DNA from: Sphingobacteriaceae bacterium GW460-11-11-14-LB5
GTDB taxonomy: Bacteria; Bacteroidota; Bacteroidia; Sphingobacteriales; Sphingobacteriaceae
DNA: 64,000 nt
Assembly (NCBI GenBank): GCA_002151545.1
Contig: CP021237.1
Location: forward strand, 1,860,001-1,924,000
Reading direction: 5' to 3'
Shown here: in pieces, positions 54,003 to 63,153 of the stretch
Layout: the number at the start of each line of letters is the position of its first letter
How positions within the stretch are numbered: the first letter of the stretch is position 1
Translations under genes and position numbers: made by a program
The notes under the pieces: model-generated
Database searches by the model: none
Told to the model about the DNA's origin: nothing
What the model saw: the letters and a program-made list of their open reading frames with translations, nothing else

Positions 54003-55852
54003 GCTTTTTCCAGTTTCTTTTCTTCTTCGAGTTTACCCGAGATACTTGCTCCTGCAATGAGCAGCTCGTGCGTAATGGTTTTGGTATATTCTGTAATTTC
54101 TGATTTAAAATCTTTTACCGATGAGCCGGAACGTATTTCCTCTAACCTTTTTTCCCACTGTCCGGTAAGCTCAGCCTGCGCAATCTGTTTATCCTTAACC
54201 ACCTCATAAACAGCCAGACCTTTATTGGTTGGAACAAGATTTCTCTTTTCCCTTGTAATATATTCCCGGGTGATTAAGGTTTCGATAATGGATGCACGCG
54301 TTGCCGGCGTACCTAAACCACTATCTTTCATGGCATAACGTAATTCTTCATCTTCTATCTCCTTGCCGCATGTTTCGAGTGCTTTTAATAACGAAGCCTC
54401 GTTGTACATGGGTTTAGGTTTGGTCTGCTTTTCTAAAAGAGATTTTTCGGTTATAGCCAATTGTTCTCCAACGGCAACCTTTGGTAAAGCTGCATTGTCT
54501 TCATCCTTTTTATCGTCTTCAGGGTCGTTAAATACCGCCCGCCAGCCCGCAGAGCGGATGACCGTTCCATTGGCTACAAAAGTAACGCCTGATTGAATGG
54601 TTATTTTGGTTAATTCTTTAAGGCATTCCTGGTGAAAAGCCTCAATCATACGGCCAACAACCATATCGTACACCGCTTGTTTATCTGCACTTAGTCCATA
54701 AGCCTGTTCTCCGGTAGGTAAAACAGCATGGTGATCGGTTACTTTTTTTGCGTTAACACTTCGCTTATTTAACGTAATGCTTTGCAGAAATTGTGCTTGT
54801 TTTCCAAAATCGGGATGATCGGTAAATTTCGCAATCAAATCTGGAACGCCGGCAAAAACATCATCGCCAATATAACGCGATCCGGTACGGGGATAAGAAA
54901 CCAGTTTACTCTCGTACAGGTTTTGCAAAATATTAAGTGTTTGATCGGCAGTATAGCCCTTTTTCTTATTGGCTTCTTGCTGCAAACTGCTTAAATCGTG
55001 CAATAGCGGAGGTGGTTCTTTTCTCGGTTTAGCTTCTACAGCGGTAATGTTACCACCTGTTGGAAAACCAGAAGCCACATCCTCTACAAGTGCAAACAAC
55101 TTTTCTACTTCTTCCTTTTCCTTATAGTTCGAAGTGGATATGGCTTTAAAAACCTGCTCATCTTTAGAAAGTAAAATACTGATCTGATAATAGGTTTGCG
55201 GTACAAAGTTTTTGATTTCTAAAAAACGGGCGCAGATCATGGCCAGGGTGGGCGTTTGTACCCGTCCCAACGAAAGCACTGTTCTGTTGCCTGCTGAAAT
55301 ACTGAGTGCCTGCGTCGCATTCATTCCCACCAGCCAATCAGATTCTGAGCGGCAATGAGCCGAATTAAACAAGGTATCGTAATCTGTTCCGGGTTTTAGA
55401 TTTCTGAATCCATCTTTTATCGCTTCATCTGTTTGCGAAGAGATCCAGAGGCGTTTGAAAGGTTTTTTGCATTTCAGGTAATAATAAATGTACCTGAAAA
55501 TTAATTCACCCTCACGCCCGGCATCCGTTGCCACAATGATTTCGCTCGCCTCATCGAAGAGCTTTTTAATGGTGTCTAATTGTTTCCGAACAGCCGGATC
55601 TTCTACAAAACCGTCTTTTGTTTTAATCTTCCTGACAGCAAGTTTAAACTTTTGCGGAAGCATGGGTAAATGTTGCTTCCTCCAGCCAATAAAACCATAA
55701 TCCTGAGGGGGAGCCAATTGTAATAAATGCCCGAATGCCCAGGTAAAAGAATATCCTTTACCTTCAATGTATCCATCTTTTCTGGTGGTTGCTCCGAAAA
55801 CTTTAGCAAGTTCACGACCAACAGAGGGCTTTTCTGCAATTACAATCTTCAT
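53999..55852 (-). CDS. topB: DNA topoisomerase III
   Basis: Type IA topoisomerase (617 aa). TOPRIM (1-140) with IAEKPSVG and ATDAGREGELI (108-118). Active-site Tyr320 in SYPRTGSRYI. No C-terminal zinc ribbons. Bacteroidota carry several topB copies, often on mobile elements; this one sits in a stable-looking context. Convergent with the response regulator. Confidence 0.95.
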   Translation of the reverse strand: MKIVIAEKPSVGRELAKVFGATTRKDGYIEGKGYSFTWAFGHLLQLAPPQDYGFIGWRKQHLPMLPQKFKLAVRKIKTKDGFVEDPAVRKQLDTIKKLFDEASEIIVATDAGREGELIFRYIYYYLKCKKPFKRLWISSQTDEAIKDGFRNLKPGTDYDTLFNSAHCRSESDWLVGMNATQALSISAGNRTVLSLGRVQTPTLAMICARFLEIKNFVPQTYYQISILLSKDEQVFKAISTSNYKEKEEVEKLFALVEDVASGFPTGGNITAVEAKPRKEPPPLLHDLSSLQQEANKKKGYTADQTLNILQNLYESKLVSYPRTGSRYIGDDVFAGVPDLIAKFTDHPDFGKQAQFLQSITLNKRSVNAKKVTDHHAVLPTGEQAYGLSADKQAVYDMVVGRMIEAFHQECLKELTKITIQSGVTFVANGTVIRSAGWRAVFNDPEDDKKDEDNAALPKVAVGEQLAITEKSLLEKQTKPKPMYNEASLLKALETCGKEIEDEELRYAMKDSGLGTPATRASIIETLITREYITREKRNLVPTNKGLAVYEVVKDKQIAQAELTGQWEKRLEEIRSGSSVKDFKSEITEYTKTITHELLIAGASISGKLEEEKKLEKA

Positions 55853-56055
55853 GAATGGGCTTATCTTTTCAAGCCCAAAGATGATTAAAATATCGGCAAC
55901 AGCTTAAAAAAATTACTCACAATAGTACTTAACACTCGTTTTGGCAAACAATTATCAGATAACTTTGTCCAACATTTGGATCCGGAATTTTTATATCGAA
56001 TTGATTAACAATCCGGTAATATCTCGATCTAACTGCTACAATTGATTTTTAATGA

Positions 56056-56499
56056 ATGGATAAAGTTTACGAATTAGAAGGGAATAAAATTAAAGTCGGG
56101 CTCGAGCCTCAATTAATCCGTGTGTACAGTAATGCAGAACTTTGGGCTTATCTCGATGGAAAAGCAGATGCCAGATTTGAGCTAATGGCCAATACCATTA
56201 AAGCCGATTATGAACAGCATTTTGGCAAGAAACTGGCTATCTCTAACGCTTCGCTCATTGTAGAAATCCTCGTACACGTGTACTGCGATTACCTGGGTTT
56301 ATCCTTCAACCGCATGGTACAAATAAAATGGATCCAGGCTTTGGTTAAAAAACTGCTCAAGCGTGCTGAGGTTGTTGATTGCGGCGAAAAAGGGGTAGAC
56401 AGTAACCGTTGGGTTTGGGATTTACTTGCCAGTTGTAAATCGATTTTTACCAGAATACTACCTAAAAACCTAAATGCCAAAAATATTAAGCACTATTAA
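56056..56499 (+). CDS. Hypothetical protein (147 aa)
   Basis: Soluble, alpha-rich protein with no recognised family. The N-terminal part (MDKVYELEGNKIKVGLEP) is beta-like; the rest is helical (RFELMANTIKADYEQHFGKKLAISN, MVQIKWIQALVKKLLKR). Convergent with the L,D-transpeptidase gene, with stop codons overlapping by 4 bases. Confidence 0.6.
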   Translation: MDKVYELEGNKIKVGLEPQLIRVYSNAELWAYLDGKADARFELMANTIKADYEQHFGKKLAISNASLIVEILVHVYCDYLGLSFNRMVQIKWIQALVKKLLKRAEVVDCGEKGVDSNRWVWDLLASCKSIFTRILPKNLNAKNIKHY

Positions 56500-57281
56500 T
56501 CCATTTGAGCGCTTAAAATCTGTTCCTGATTTAAAACAACACTTGCAGCCAGTGTTTCATTTAAAAATGATGAATTGTATTGCTGGTCTGAATTATTGAT
56601 AAACAGCACCGTTCGGTCTGAAATGGTGTTGATCACTTGATCGGCCAGCTTAGCCGGAACAGCCGGGCAACCCTGGCTTCTGCCTAGTCTACCCAACTGA
56701 TCAATACTTTTTTGGCTTACATAACTGGCTCCGTGTACCACGATAGACCTTTCGCGTGCATTACTGTTAAACCCCTGGTCCATGCCGTCTAGTTTCAGCG
56801 AACGGCCATGTTTTCCATAATAGATTTCGCCGGTTAAATAAAAGCCTAAACTGCTCTGATTGGAATTGATTTGGTTTGAAAAATAGGATGGTTTATCGCC
56901 ACCACTGTTTTGCCCGTGCGCTACCCAGGTATTTAAGATTAGTTTTTTGCTCGCAAGATCGATAATGTATAAGCGTTTTTTACAGCTTTCCTGATCGAAA
57001 TCGGCAATGGTTAAAATAGATTTGGCGTGTAATAGACCAGAATATTTTAAATTATAAAATCCGGTTATGGCCTTTTCGAAAACCTGTTCATTTAATCCGG
57101 CAGAATCTAAATGAACCTGGTGATAAATATTTGAGATGTATTGATTGTATAAACTATCTGCAGCGACATGTTTAACTATTTCTTGTTGTGTGTGGGGAAG
57201 CTCCACTGCTTTCCAACTTGTTCCGACAATGCTCATACCCACTAAAAAAATCGTAGCAATGTCCAGGATGTATTTCTTCAT
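56496..57281 (-). CDS. Murein L,D-transpeptidase catalytic domain protein (YkuD-like)
   Basis: 261 aa, exported: signal or anchor near 5-22. The C-terminal YkuD-like domain has SIVVHGASYVS (His183) and RSQGCPAVP (Cys205), the catalytic pair; upstream AHGQNSGGDKPSYFSN is a typical motif of the Bacteroidota subgroup. It may cross-link or modify peptidoglycan, but activity is untested. Confidence 0.88.
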   Translation of the reverse strand: MKKYILDIATIFLVGMSIVGTSWKAVELPHTQQEIVKHVAADSLYNQYISNIYHQVHLDSAGLNEQVFEKAITGFYNLKYSGLLHAKSILTIADFDQESCKKRLYIIDLASKKLILNTWVAHGQNSGGDKPSYFSNQINSNQSSLGFYLTGEIYYGKHGRSLKLDGMDQGFNSNARERSIVVHGASYVSQKSIDQLGRLGRSQGCPAVPAKLADQVINTISDRTVLFINNSDQQYNSSFLNETLAASVVLNQEQILSAQMD

Positions 57282-57496
57282 TCAGTATGGTTTAGTTTGA
57301 TATTGAGCTATTTATACGGTTGTTTTACTCAAATGTTGCCCTAAATCATTTTGTAGTGTTTAAAATACAATTGGTTTTACATTGTTGTGACTTAAGGAAG
57401 GTGGATATAGCTTTTAAGAATGTGAATTTAATTTCGTGGAAATGAATCTTGCTAACAATCGTTTTCATTTAGTGTTATGTAATAAACCTGTACAGC

Positions 57497-58945
57497 ATGA
57501 AAATTTTATTAACCGGAGCAAACGGTTATATTGGCACCCGACTACTCCCGCTATTACTAGAAGAAAAGCACGAAATCGTTTGTATGGTTAGGGATAAGCG
57601 CAGGTTTATTTCTGAGTCTGATTTAAGTGATCAGGTTAAGATTATCACAGGCGATTTACTCAATGCAGAAAGTTTAAACGAAATTCCGAAAGATATTGAT
57701 GCCGCATATTACCTGGTTCATTCCATGTCTTCAAGCCAGACCGGTTTTTCAGATATGGAAAAGGCTTCGTCCGAAAACTTTTCAGCAGCCATCAGCAAAA
57801 CCAATTGCAGGCAGATTATTTATTTAACCGGCATTGCCAATGATGAACATTTATCTAAACACCTGGGGTCGAGGTTAGCGGTGGAAGAAGAACTTAAATC
57901 ATCGGGTAAAGCCTGTACCATTTTACGGGCAGCTATTATTATTGGATCAGGAAGTGCATCCTTCGAAATTATAAGAGATTTAACTGAAAAAATTCCCTTC
58001 ATGATTACGCCCAAATGGGTAGAAACACGCTGTCAGCCAATTGGTATTCGCGATGTACTGGCTTATCTGCTTGGTGTTTTACAGCGTGAGCAAGCGTTTA
58101 ACCAAACATTCGATATTGGTGGTCCTGATGTGCTAACCTATCGCGAAATGCTTTTAGGCTATGCTAAAGAACGCGGATTAAAACGATGGATCATTACGGT
58201 TCCGGTACTTACACCCCGATTATCGTCTTTATGGTTGAATATGATTACACCCGTACCTTATTCGTTAGCCCGTAGTTTGGTAGATAGTATGAAAAATGAA
58301 GTAATATGTAAAGATCACCGCATTCAGGAAGTTGTACCACGAAAATGTTTAAGTTATGCCGAATCTTTACACTTAGCCTTCGAGAAAATCGATCAGAATT
58401 CTATTGTTTCGAGCTGGAAAGATGCCCTTAACCGCGGTTATTTAAATTCGAATTTTATGGATCAGATTAAGGTTCCGCAGAATGGAACCTTGGCGTATAA
58501 AGTTAAAATGCCCTTTGAACGCAAGGCGGAAGAAGTTTTTGAAAACATCTGGAGCATTGGTGGCAATAGAGGCTGGTATTTTATGGACTGGCTCTGGCAT
58601 TTACGTGGCTTTTTAGATAAAATGTTTGGTGGGGTAGGTACCAGAAGAGGAAGAACCAGTAATATTGATCTTCAGGCCGGAGATGTGCTCGATTTCTGGC
58701 GTGTATTGCTTGCCGACAGAAAGAGTAAAAGATTGTTATTGTATGCCGAGATGAAAGTGCCTGGTGAGGCATGGCTCGAACTGAAACTAGTAGAGTTTCA
58801 TGGAAAAGCATTTTTATCGCAGATCGCTACCTTTAGGCCTAAAGGTTTGTGGGGCAGGATATATTGGTATGCCATGTGGCCATTTCATATTATCCTCTTT
58901 AAAGGCATGGCGCGGGAGATTACCACTTATAAACCCAATAATTAA
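57497..58945 (+). CDS. SDR NAD(P)-binding protein with DUF2867 C-terminal domain
   Basis: 482 aa. Rossmann domain (1-300) with GANGYIGTRLLPLL (7-20), YYLVHSM as the YxxxK-like region replaced by an atypical type, and GDLLN. Residues 320-480 are DUF2867/SRPBCC-like (WYFMDWLWHLRGFLDKMFGG). Related to complex-I-type NDUFA9-like atypical SDRs; function unknown. Confidence 0.85.
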   Translation: MKILLTGANGYIGTRLLPLLLEEKHEIVCMVRDKRRFISESDLSDQVKIITGDLLNAESLNEIPKDIDAAYYLVHSMSSSQTGFSDMEKASSENFSAAISKTNCRQIIYLTGIANDEHLSKHLGSRLAVEEELKSSGKACTILRAAIIIGSGSASFEIIRDLTEKIPFMITPKWVETRCQPIGIRDVLAYLLGVLQREQAFNQTFDIGGPDVLTYREMLLGYAKERGLKRWIITVPVLTPRLSSLWLNMITPVPYSLARSLVDSMKNEVICKDHRIQEVVPRKCLSYAESLHLAFEKIDQNSIVSSWKDALNRGYLNSNFMDQIKVPQNGTLAYKVKMPFERKAEEVFENIWSIGGNRGWYFMDWLWHLRGFLDKMFGGVGTRRGRTSNIDLQAGDVLDFWRVLLADRKSKRLLLYAEMKVPGEAWLELKLVEFHGKAFLSQIATFRPKGLWGRIYWYAMWPFHIILFKGMAREITTYKPNN

Positions 58946-58956
58946 ATCTATTTCCC

Positions 58957-58964
58957 TATTTTTG
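58957..58964 (+). promoter_or_regulatory. Candidate -7 element of the 40-aa gene
   Basis: TATTTTTG matches TANNTTTG, 18 bases before the ATG at 58983. No clear -33 element. It supports the small gene having its own promoter. Confidence 0.35.
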
Positions 58965-58982
58965 CCGCATAAAGAATCTAAA

Positions 58983-59105
58983 ATGCCAAACGAAGAAAAT
59001 GATTACACTTTCTGGACCAAATACAAGAAATTTGCTTCAACAGAAATTTTGATGTACTTAATTATGATTATTGGTATCGGTCTCGGGATTATTTTTTTAA
59101 GCTAA
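58983..59105 (+). CDS. Small membrane protein (40 aa)
   Basis: MPNEENDYTFWTKYKKFAST followed by a single transmembrane helix EILMYLIMIIGIGLGIIFLS. The start at 58983 sits behind a -7-like element and has an acidic, then basic, cytoplasmic part. Unlike the longer frame from 58800, which is a shadow of the SDR gene. Overlaps the end of the DUF3857 gene by 17 bases, convergent. Confidence 0.6.
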   Translation: MPNEENDYTFWTKYKKFASTEILMYLIMIIGIGLGIIFLS

Positions 59106-60996
59106 GGGCTAACTTTAAATAATCCGCAGAATTTACATCATTAATAAATTTCGAGAACTCGTTATACTGCGCCGCAGGGAACGTACCATCATTTAGTATA
59201 AATTTCCGGTAATAGGTCAGTTTATTGCCCGCTAAACTTGCCTTACATACATATTCCCCAAAAGGACTTTTAAATGCTTTGTTTTGTGCAGTAATCAATT
59301 CTGTATTGATATTGTCTGGTAAGGTATAAACTATGGTATCTTCATCGGTATAACCACGGTTAATATAAACAGGCAGGGTTCTATTCTTGATTTCGGGAAT
59401 CGATCTCCTCAGATTAAATGCATTAAGCTGCAAAAACATTTTATTTCCATTAACGGGGGCGTAATTTCTGATGTTAATGCTTATTTCTTCCGTTAATTTG
59501 GGTGATATATCTTTTTTCTGCGCAAAGGAAACCGCCTCGAAATCGATATTGTCGATGTTGTAAGTTTCTTTTAATAATTTATGCTGTTCGGTTATCGATT
59601 TACCAATCAGTGATTCCTGATTTTCATATTGCGAGCCGGCATAAACGGTATTCATCCTGCCCGATACACTTCCATCTAACTGAATGGTTAAATCGGCCTT
59701 ACGGACCTGCAGGTTCTCAGCGGTTGTTAGTTTTGGTGTATGCAATAATTTCCCTCCTTCGGGGGTACAGGCTAGCACTAACCGGTCATCCGTAAAATCG
59801 CTTAAAAAACCAAAAGGGATTTTTTGGCTGGTGCACTCTAACCACGTCGTATCACCCTGTAATGGCATACACAGGATAATATGATTGCCTTGTACCATGC
59901 TGGCATACTTTGGATCCATGCTTTTCTTTTCAGAACCGGCCGATACGACACAGTAATAAGAATCTATATTTGCCGCACTGAGCAGGCTTTGCATGTAGTT
60001 TACTAAAGCTTTACAGTCGCCATATCCTAAACGGTCTACTTCGCTGGCTGCAATGGGCTGAAAACCTCCAATGCCAATTTGTACACTGATATACCTTGTT
60101 TTGTCCTGTAAATATTGATAAATTTTGCGTGCTTTATCTTTCTCTGTTTTCTCGTTTTTCACCAGATCCTTTACCATTTCAATGGTGGCAGGCGGCAGGG
60201 CTTTGCGCTCTGCCAGCAAATCATCATAAATCCATTTGCCGAGCTCTTGCCAGTTGGTATAACTGCCTTTATGGTTGTAATAATAAAACGCTTGAGGAGC
60301 AATCTGGATGTTGGTTGCATAAGTTTCGTGTGCCGGGCTATAGGGCTCAGTTCTAACAGCCAGGATATTATTGGCTTTCCAGATTGTTTTTTTCTGCTTT
60401 TCGTCTGTTAGTACTTCTGGTGTTCCACTATAATTCTGGGTTTTTATCCTGACCTGGTCTGTTGGCTTACAAATAAAGGTATAAGTACTTTTCTCTACCG
60501 AAACATCATCGGCTGGTTTCGGATTCCAGTCAGGTATAATCAGGTTTTGTTTGTTTCTAATTTCATAATTATAAACCAGGGTGTAAGGATACTGGTTAAC
60601 CGATGGTAAATAATGTTTTATGCGGCTATCAACAAACAACGAGAAGCCATCGGCTGCGCTCATATCTGCAAAGTCGTTTTGAGAAAACTTACTGATGAGT
60701 TTGCCAACGCTATTGTAAACTTCTCCTTTTATACCTTTAATTGAGATGTTTTTATCGTAATAGATTACCAAACGTGCTTCATCCTCTCCATTTTGGTTAA
60801 ATACCGTAATGGCTTTTTTTACATTGAGCATGACATTGTCGGGCGAGCGCATATCAACGGTAGTTTCTTCATTTCTGATACAGGCGTTTGCCCGGTTGCG
60901 CAGATTGGCAGGAATTAAATCTACATCATAATTATCTTGTGCAAAGCCAGTAACTGAAAGTAAAAGCAGGAAGAACACCGTGAATAAAAATCTCAT
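59089..60996 (-). CDS. DUF3857 / transglutaminase-like protein, intact active site
   Basis: 635 aa, exported (signal 1-20, GFAQ). N-terminal DUF3857 (about 40-200), then a transglutaminase-like core with RLGYGDCKALVNYM (Cys328), NHIILCM (His372) and TWLECTSQ, and a C-terminal beta domain. The order suggests an envelope protease or cross-linking enzyme. Starts on the base after the stop of the paralogous gene. Confidence 0.9.
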   Translation of the reverse strand: MRFLFTVFFLLLLSVTGFAQDNYDVDLIPANLRNRANACIRNEETTVDMRSPDNVMLNVKKAITVFNQNGEDEARLVIYYDKNISIKGIKGEVYNSVGKLISKFSQNDFADMSAADGFSLFVDSRIKHYLPSVNQYPYTLVYNYEIRNKQNLIIPDWNPKPADDVSVEKSTYTFICKPTDQVRIKTQNYSGTPEVLTDEKQKKTIWKANNILAVRTEPYSPAHETYATNIQIAPQAFYYYNHKGSYTNWQELGKWIYDDLLAERKALPPATIEMVKDLVKNEKTEKDKARKIYQYLQDKTRYISVQIGIGGFQPIAASEVDRLGYGDCKALVNYMQSLLSAANIDSYYCVVSAGSEKKSMDPKYASMVQGNHIILCMPLQGDTTWLECTSQKIPFGFLSDFTDDRLVLACTPEGGKLLHTPKLTTAENLQVRKADLTIQLDGSVSGRMNTVYAGSQYENQESLIGKSITEQHKLLKETYNIDNIDFEAVSFAQKKDISPKLTEEISINIRNYAPVNGNKMFLQLNAFNLRRSIPEIKNRTLPVYINRGYTDEDTIVYTLPDNINTELITAQNKAFKSPFGEYVCKASLAGNKLTYYRKFILNDGTFPAAQYNEFSKFINDVNSADYLKLALSLKK

Positions 60997-62970
60997 TTAG
61001 TTTGCTTTTTTTAATAAAAATTCTGTTTTCTGGTTCTGGATAATCTTACTGTAGAATTCCTTTAAGAAAAGATATTCTTCCGGCTGATAAATAGCATTGT
61101 TAAACTGCAAAATTTGGTTTACCGAAATTGTGTCTCCATCTAAACCCGTTTGCAATAAATATTTTCCACCGGCATTGGGCAAAGCTATGGCCATGTCTTT
61201 TGGTTTCTCCAGCAATTGGTATTGCGCTGGTAAGGTTACGCTAATGATAATGCGCTCATCGGATGCTGCACCCAAATCAACAGGGTAGGTGCGCTCGTTT
61301 AAATTAAAGGGATTTTTCGAGATGGTATTAATAAAAAACGGACTGAAATAGAACTGCTCTTTATTGGTACCATCGTTTATGGTAAACTCGACCTCGTACT
61401 TTTCTATCAAAGCATTTTCTACACTATCCAGGTTCTCGATTTTATGATCCTGGATTTTAATTCTGGTTAGCCTTTCATCAAGTTTCTCTACATACTCGTC
61501 CGGAGAATTGTAACGAAGAATATCTTTACGCTTGCCCAATGCAGCATAACCCATGGTATGGGTGGTTAAAGTGCCAATGATTTTTCCATCGGTAGTCATT
61601 TTTCCCACCAGGATATAACTGGTAGTGGTTTTCTGACTGGCCTTTAAATCGATCCAGTAAGATGGTTTTTTTAAATTAATTACCCTTCCCTGGTCGTTAA
61701 TGCACCGGAGCGGTAATAAACCGAAGGGTAGAAGGGGTTCGGTAGCGTCTAATAAATAACTTTTATCGGCAATATTTACTTTGGCAACCAGGTAATTAAA
61801 ATCGCTCATTACCGGATAAAGCTTATTTACAGTACCGTTATCGCGGGTAGAAAGGATAACGGCCTCCGCATCTAGCCCTGCCGCAGAAAGTGCCGCAATT
61901 AGGCTCAGGTTCACATCTGCTACATTACCTGATCTGTTTTCCAGTGCCTTTTTTATGTTATCCTCTGAATATTTTCCATAATAATTATTCCACTTGATTT
62001 GTTTTTTGATGTAATGATAAACGGCTTTTGCTTTATCCAGATCAGTTGTACTCCCTTTTGTGATTTCGGGAATAAGATCTTTAAAAACATCTTTCCTTTT
62101 CATCTGATCGCCCAGAGTTTTATAAGACGATAACTCATAATCAACATCTTTCCAGGTTTTGGTATAAGATGTTTTACCACCATTTAAATTCTGAACATCA
62201 GAAAGCTCAAAATAAATGGCCGATTTGAAATTACTGGGCGCCGTCATGTTATCTTCCTCAATAAATGCAGGAATATTTTTCATCATGTAGTTGATTTTTG
62301 AACAATCGATCGCTACACCCGAAAGCCTTAAACATTCTTTGTTCAGCTCAACTTTTTGATCAGTTAGTTTTTGAAAACCACGCAAAGAAACATTGTAATT
62401 GTAAATGCCCGGAATATAAACCAAATACTCGCTGATTACCTTAGGAATGCTGCTTTGAAATTCCCATGTTTTGAAATTAAATAAGTTAGGCGATTTTAAC
62501 CTGTAACTGTATTCGATGATCGAGCCTTCTTTGAGGTTTGGAAGCGTAAATTTGGTCAGCCTGGTGTATTTTGACCTGTTTTCGACGAAAATGGCCTTTT
62601 TATCCATAATCGTTTCCACAAAATTATTGTCGACATAATTAAAGGTAGAAGCTTTTAACTCGCTGATTGTTTCTTCGCGGGTTTCATCTTTATAGGTTGG
62701 AATAACAATATTGGCTTCCTTAAAGCCTTCTTTATTATATATTTTGATTTTTACATGGTGTTCAAAAATCAACTCTAAACTGCCGGTATTGTCGTCGCGT
62801 TGAATAGATGCTGTACCAAATTCTTTTAAAACAATAGCATTGGCATTACTGTCTAATTTTTTTCTGTCGAATTCGTAATCGTCGTAGGTAATGGCTCCAA
62901 AGTTAAAGTTTTGAGCCTGAGTGGTTAGTGATAAAAAGAGGAGGAATAGTATGGCTAATGTCTTATTCAT
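60997..62970 (-). CDS. DUF3857 / transglutaminase-like protein, catalytic residues lost
   Basis: 657 aa from MNKTLAILF (ATG 62970); the longer frame to 63033 adds 21 non-signal residues. Signal peptide 1-20 (LTTQAQ). Same architecture as its downstream neighbour, but where the catalytic Cys should be it has RSGNVADV (Val350), and the His position reads DFNYLVAKV. Likely a pseudoenzyme partner. It is directly adjacent to the active paralogue, so both are made together. Confidence 0.85.
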   Translation of the reverse strand: MNKTLAILFLLFLSLTTQAQNFNFGAITYDDYEFDRKKLDSNANAIVLKEFGTASIQRDDNTGSLELIFEHHVKIKIYNKEGFKEANIVIPTYKDETREETISELKASTFNYVDNNFVETIMDKKAIFVENRSKYTRLTKFTLPNLKEGSIIEYSYRLKSPNLFNFKTWEFQSSIPKVISEYLVYIPGIYNYNVSLRGFQKLTDQKVELNKECLRLSGVAIDCSKINYMMKNIPAFIEEDNMTAPSNFKSAIYFELSDVQNLNGGKTSYTKTWKDVDYELSSYKTLGDQMKRKDVFKDLIPEITKGSTTDLDKAKAVYHYIKKQIKWNNYYGKYSEDNIKKALENRSGNVADVNLSLIAALSAAGLDAEAVILSTRDNGTVNKLYPVMSDFNYLVAKVNIADKSYLLDATEPLLPFGLLPLRCINDQGRVINLKKPSYWIDLKASQKTTTSYILVGKMTTDGKIIGTLTTHTMGYAALGKRKDILRYNSPDEYVEKLDERLTRIKIQDHKIENLDSVENALIEKYEVEFTINDGTNKEQFYFSPFFINTISKNPFNLNERTYPVDLGAASDERIIISVTLPAQYQLLEKPKDMAIALPNAGGKYLLQTGLDGDTISVNQILQFNNAIYQPEEYLFLKEFYSKIIQNQKTEFLLKKAN

Positions 62971-63153
62971 TTGAGCGTATATAAATTGCCGCAATTTAAA
63001 CCTACAAACTAACATTCTAAAATAATTTGACAATTAAATTTATAAATTAATAAAGCTGTTTTACAGAACTAATGAAACCTTTTTAGCACTTTTGAAAAAA
63101 AGAATTTGACATTCCGATTCAAATCTAATGTCGCCAATCTCACATCATAAGAA

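Noticed and set aside
62971..63033. Longer N-terminus of the upstream DUF3857 protein
   Set aside because: It would bury the signal peptide that begins at the ATG at 62970.
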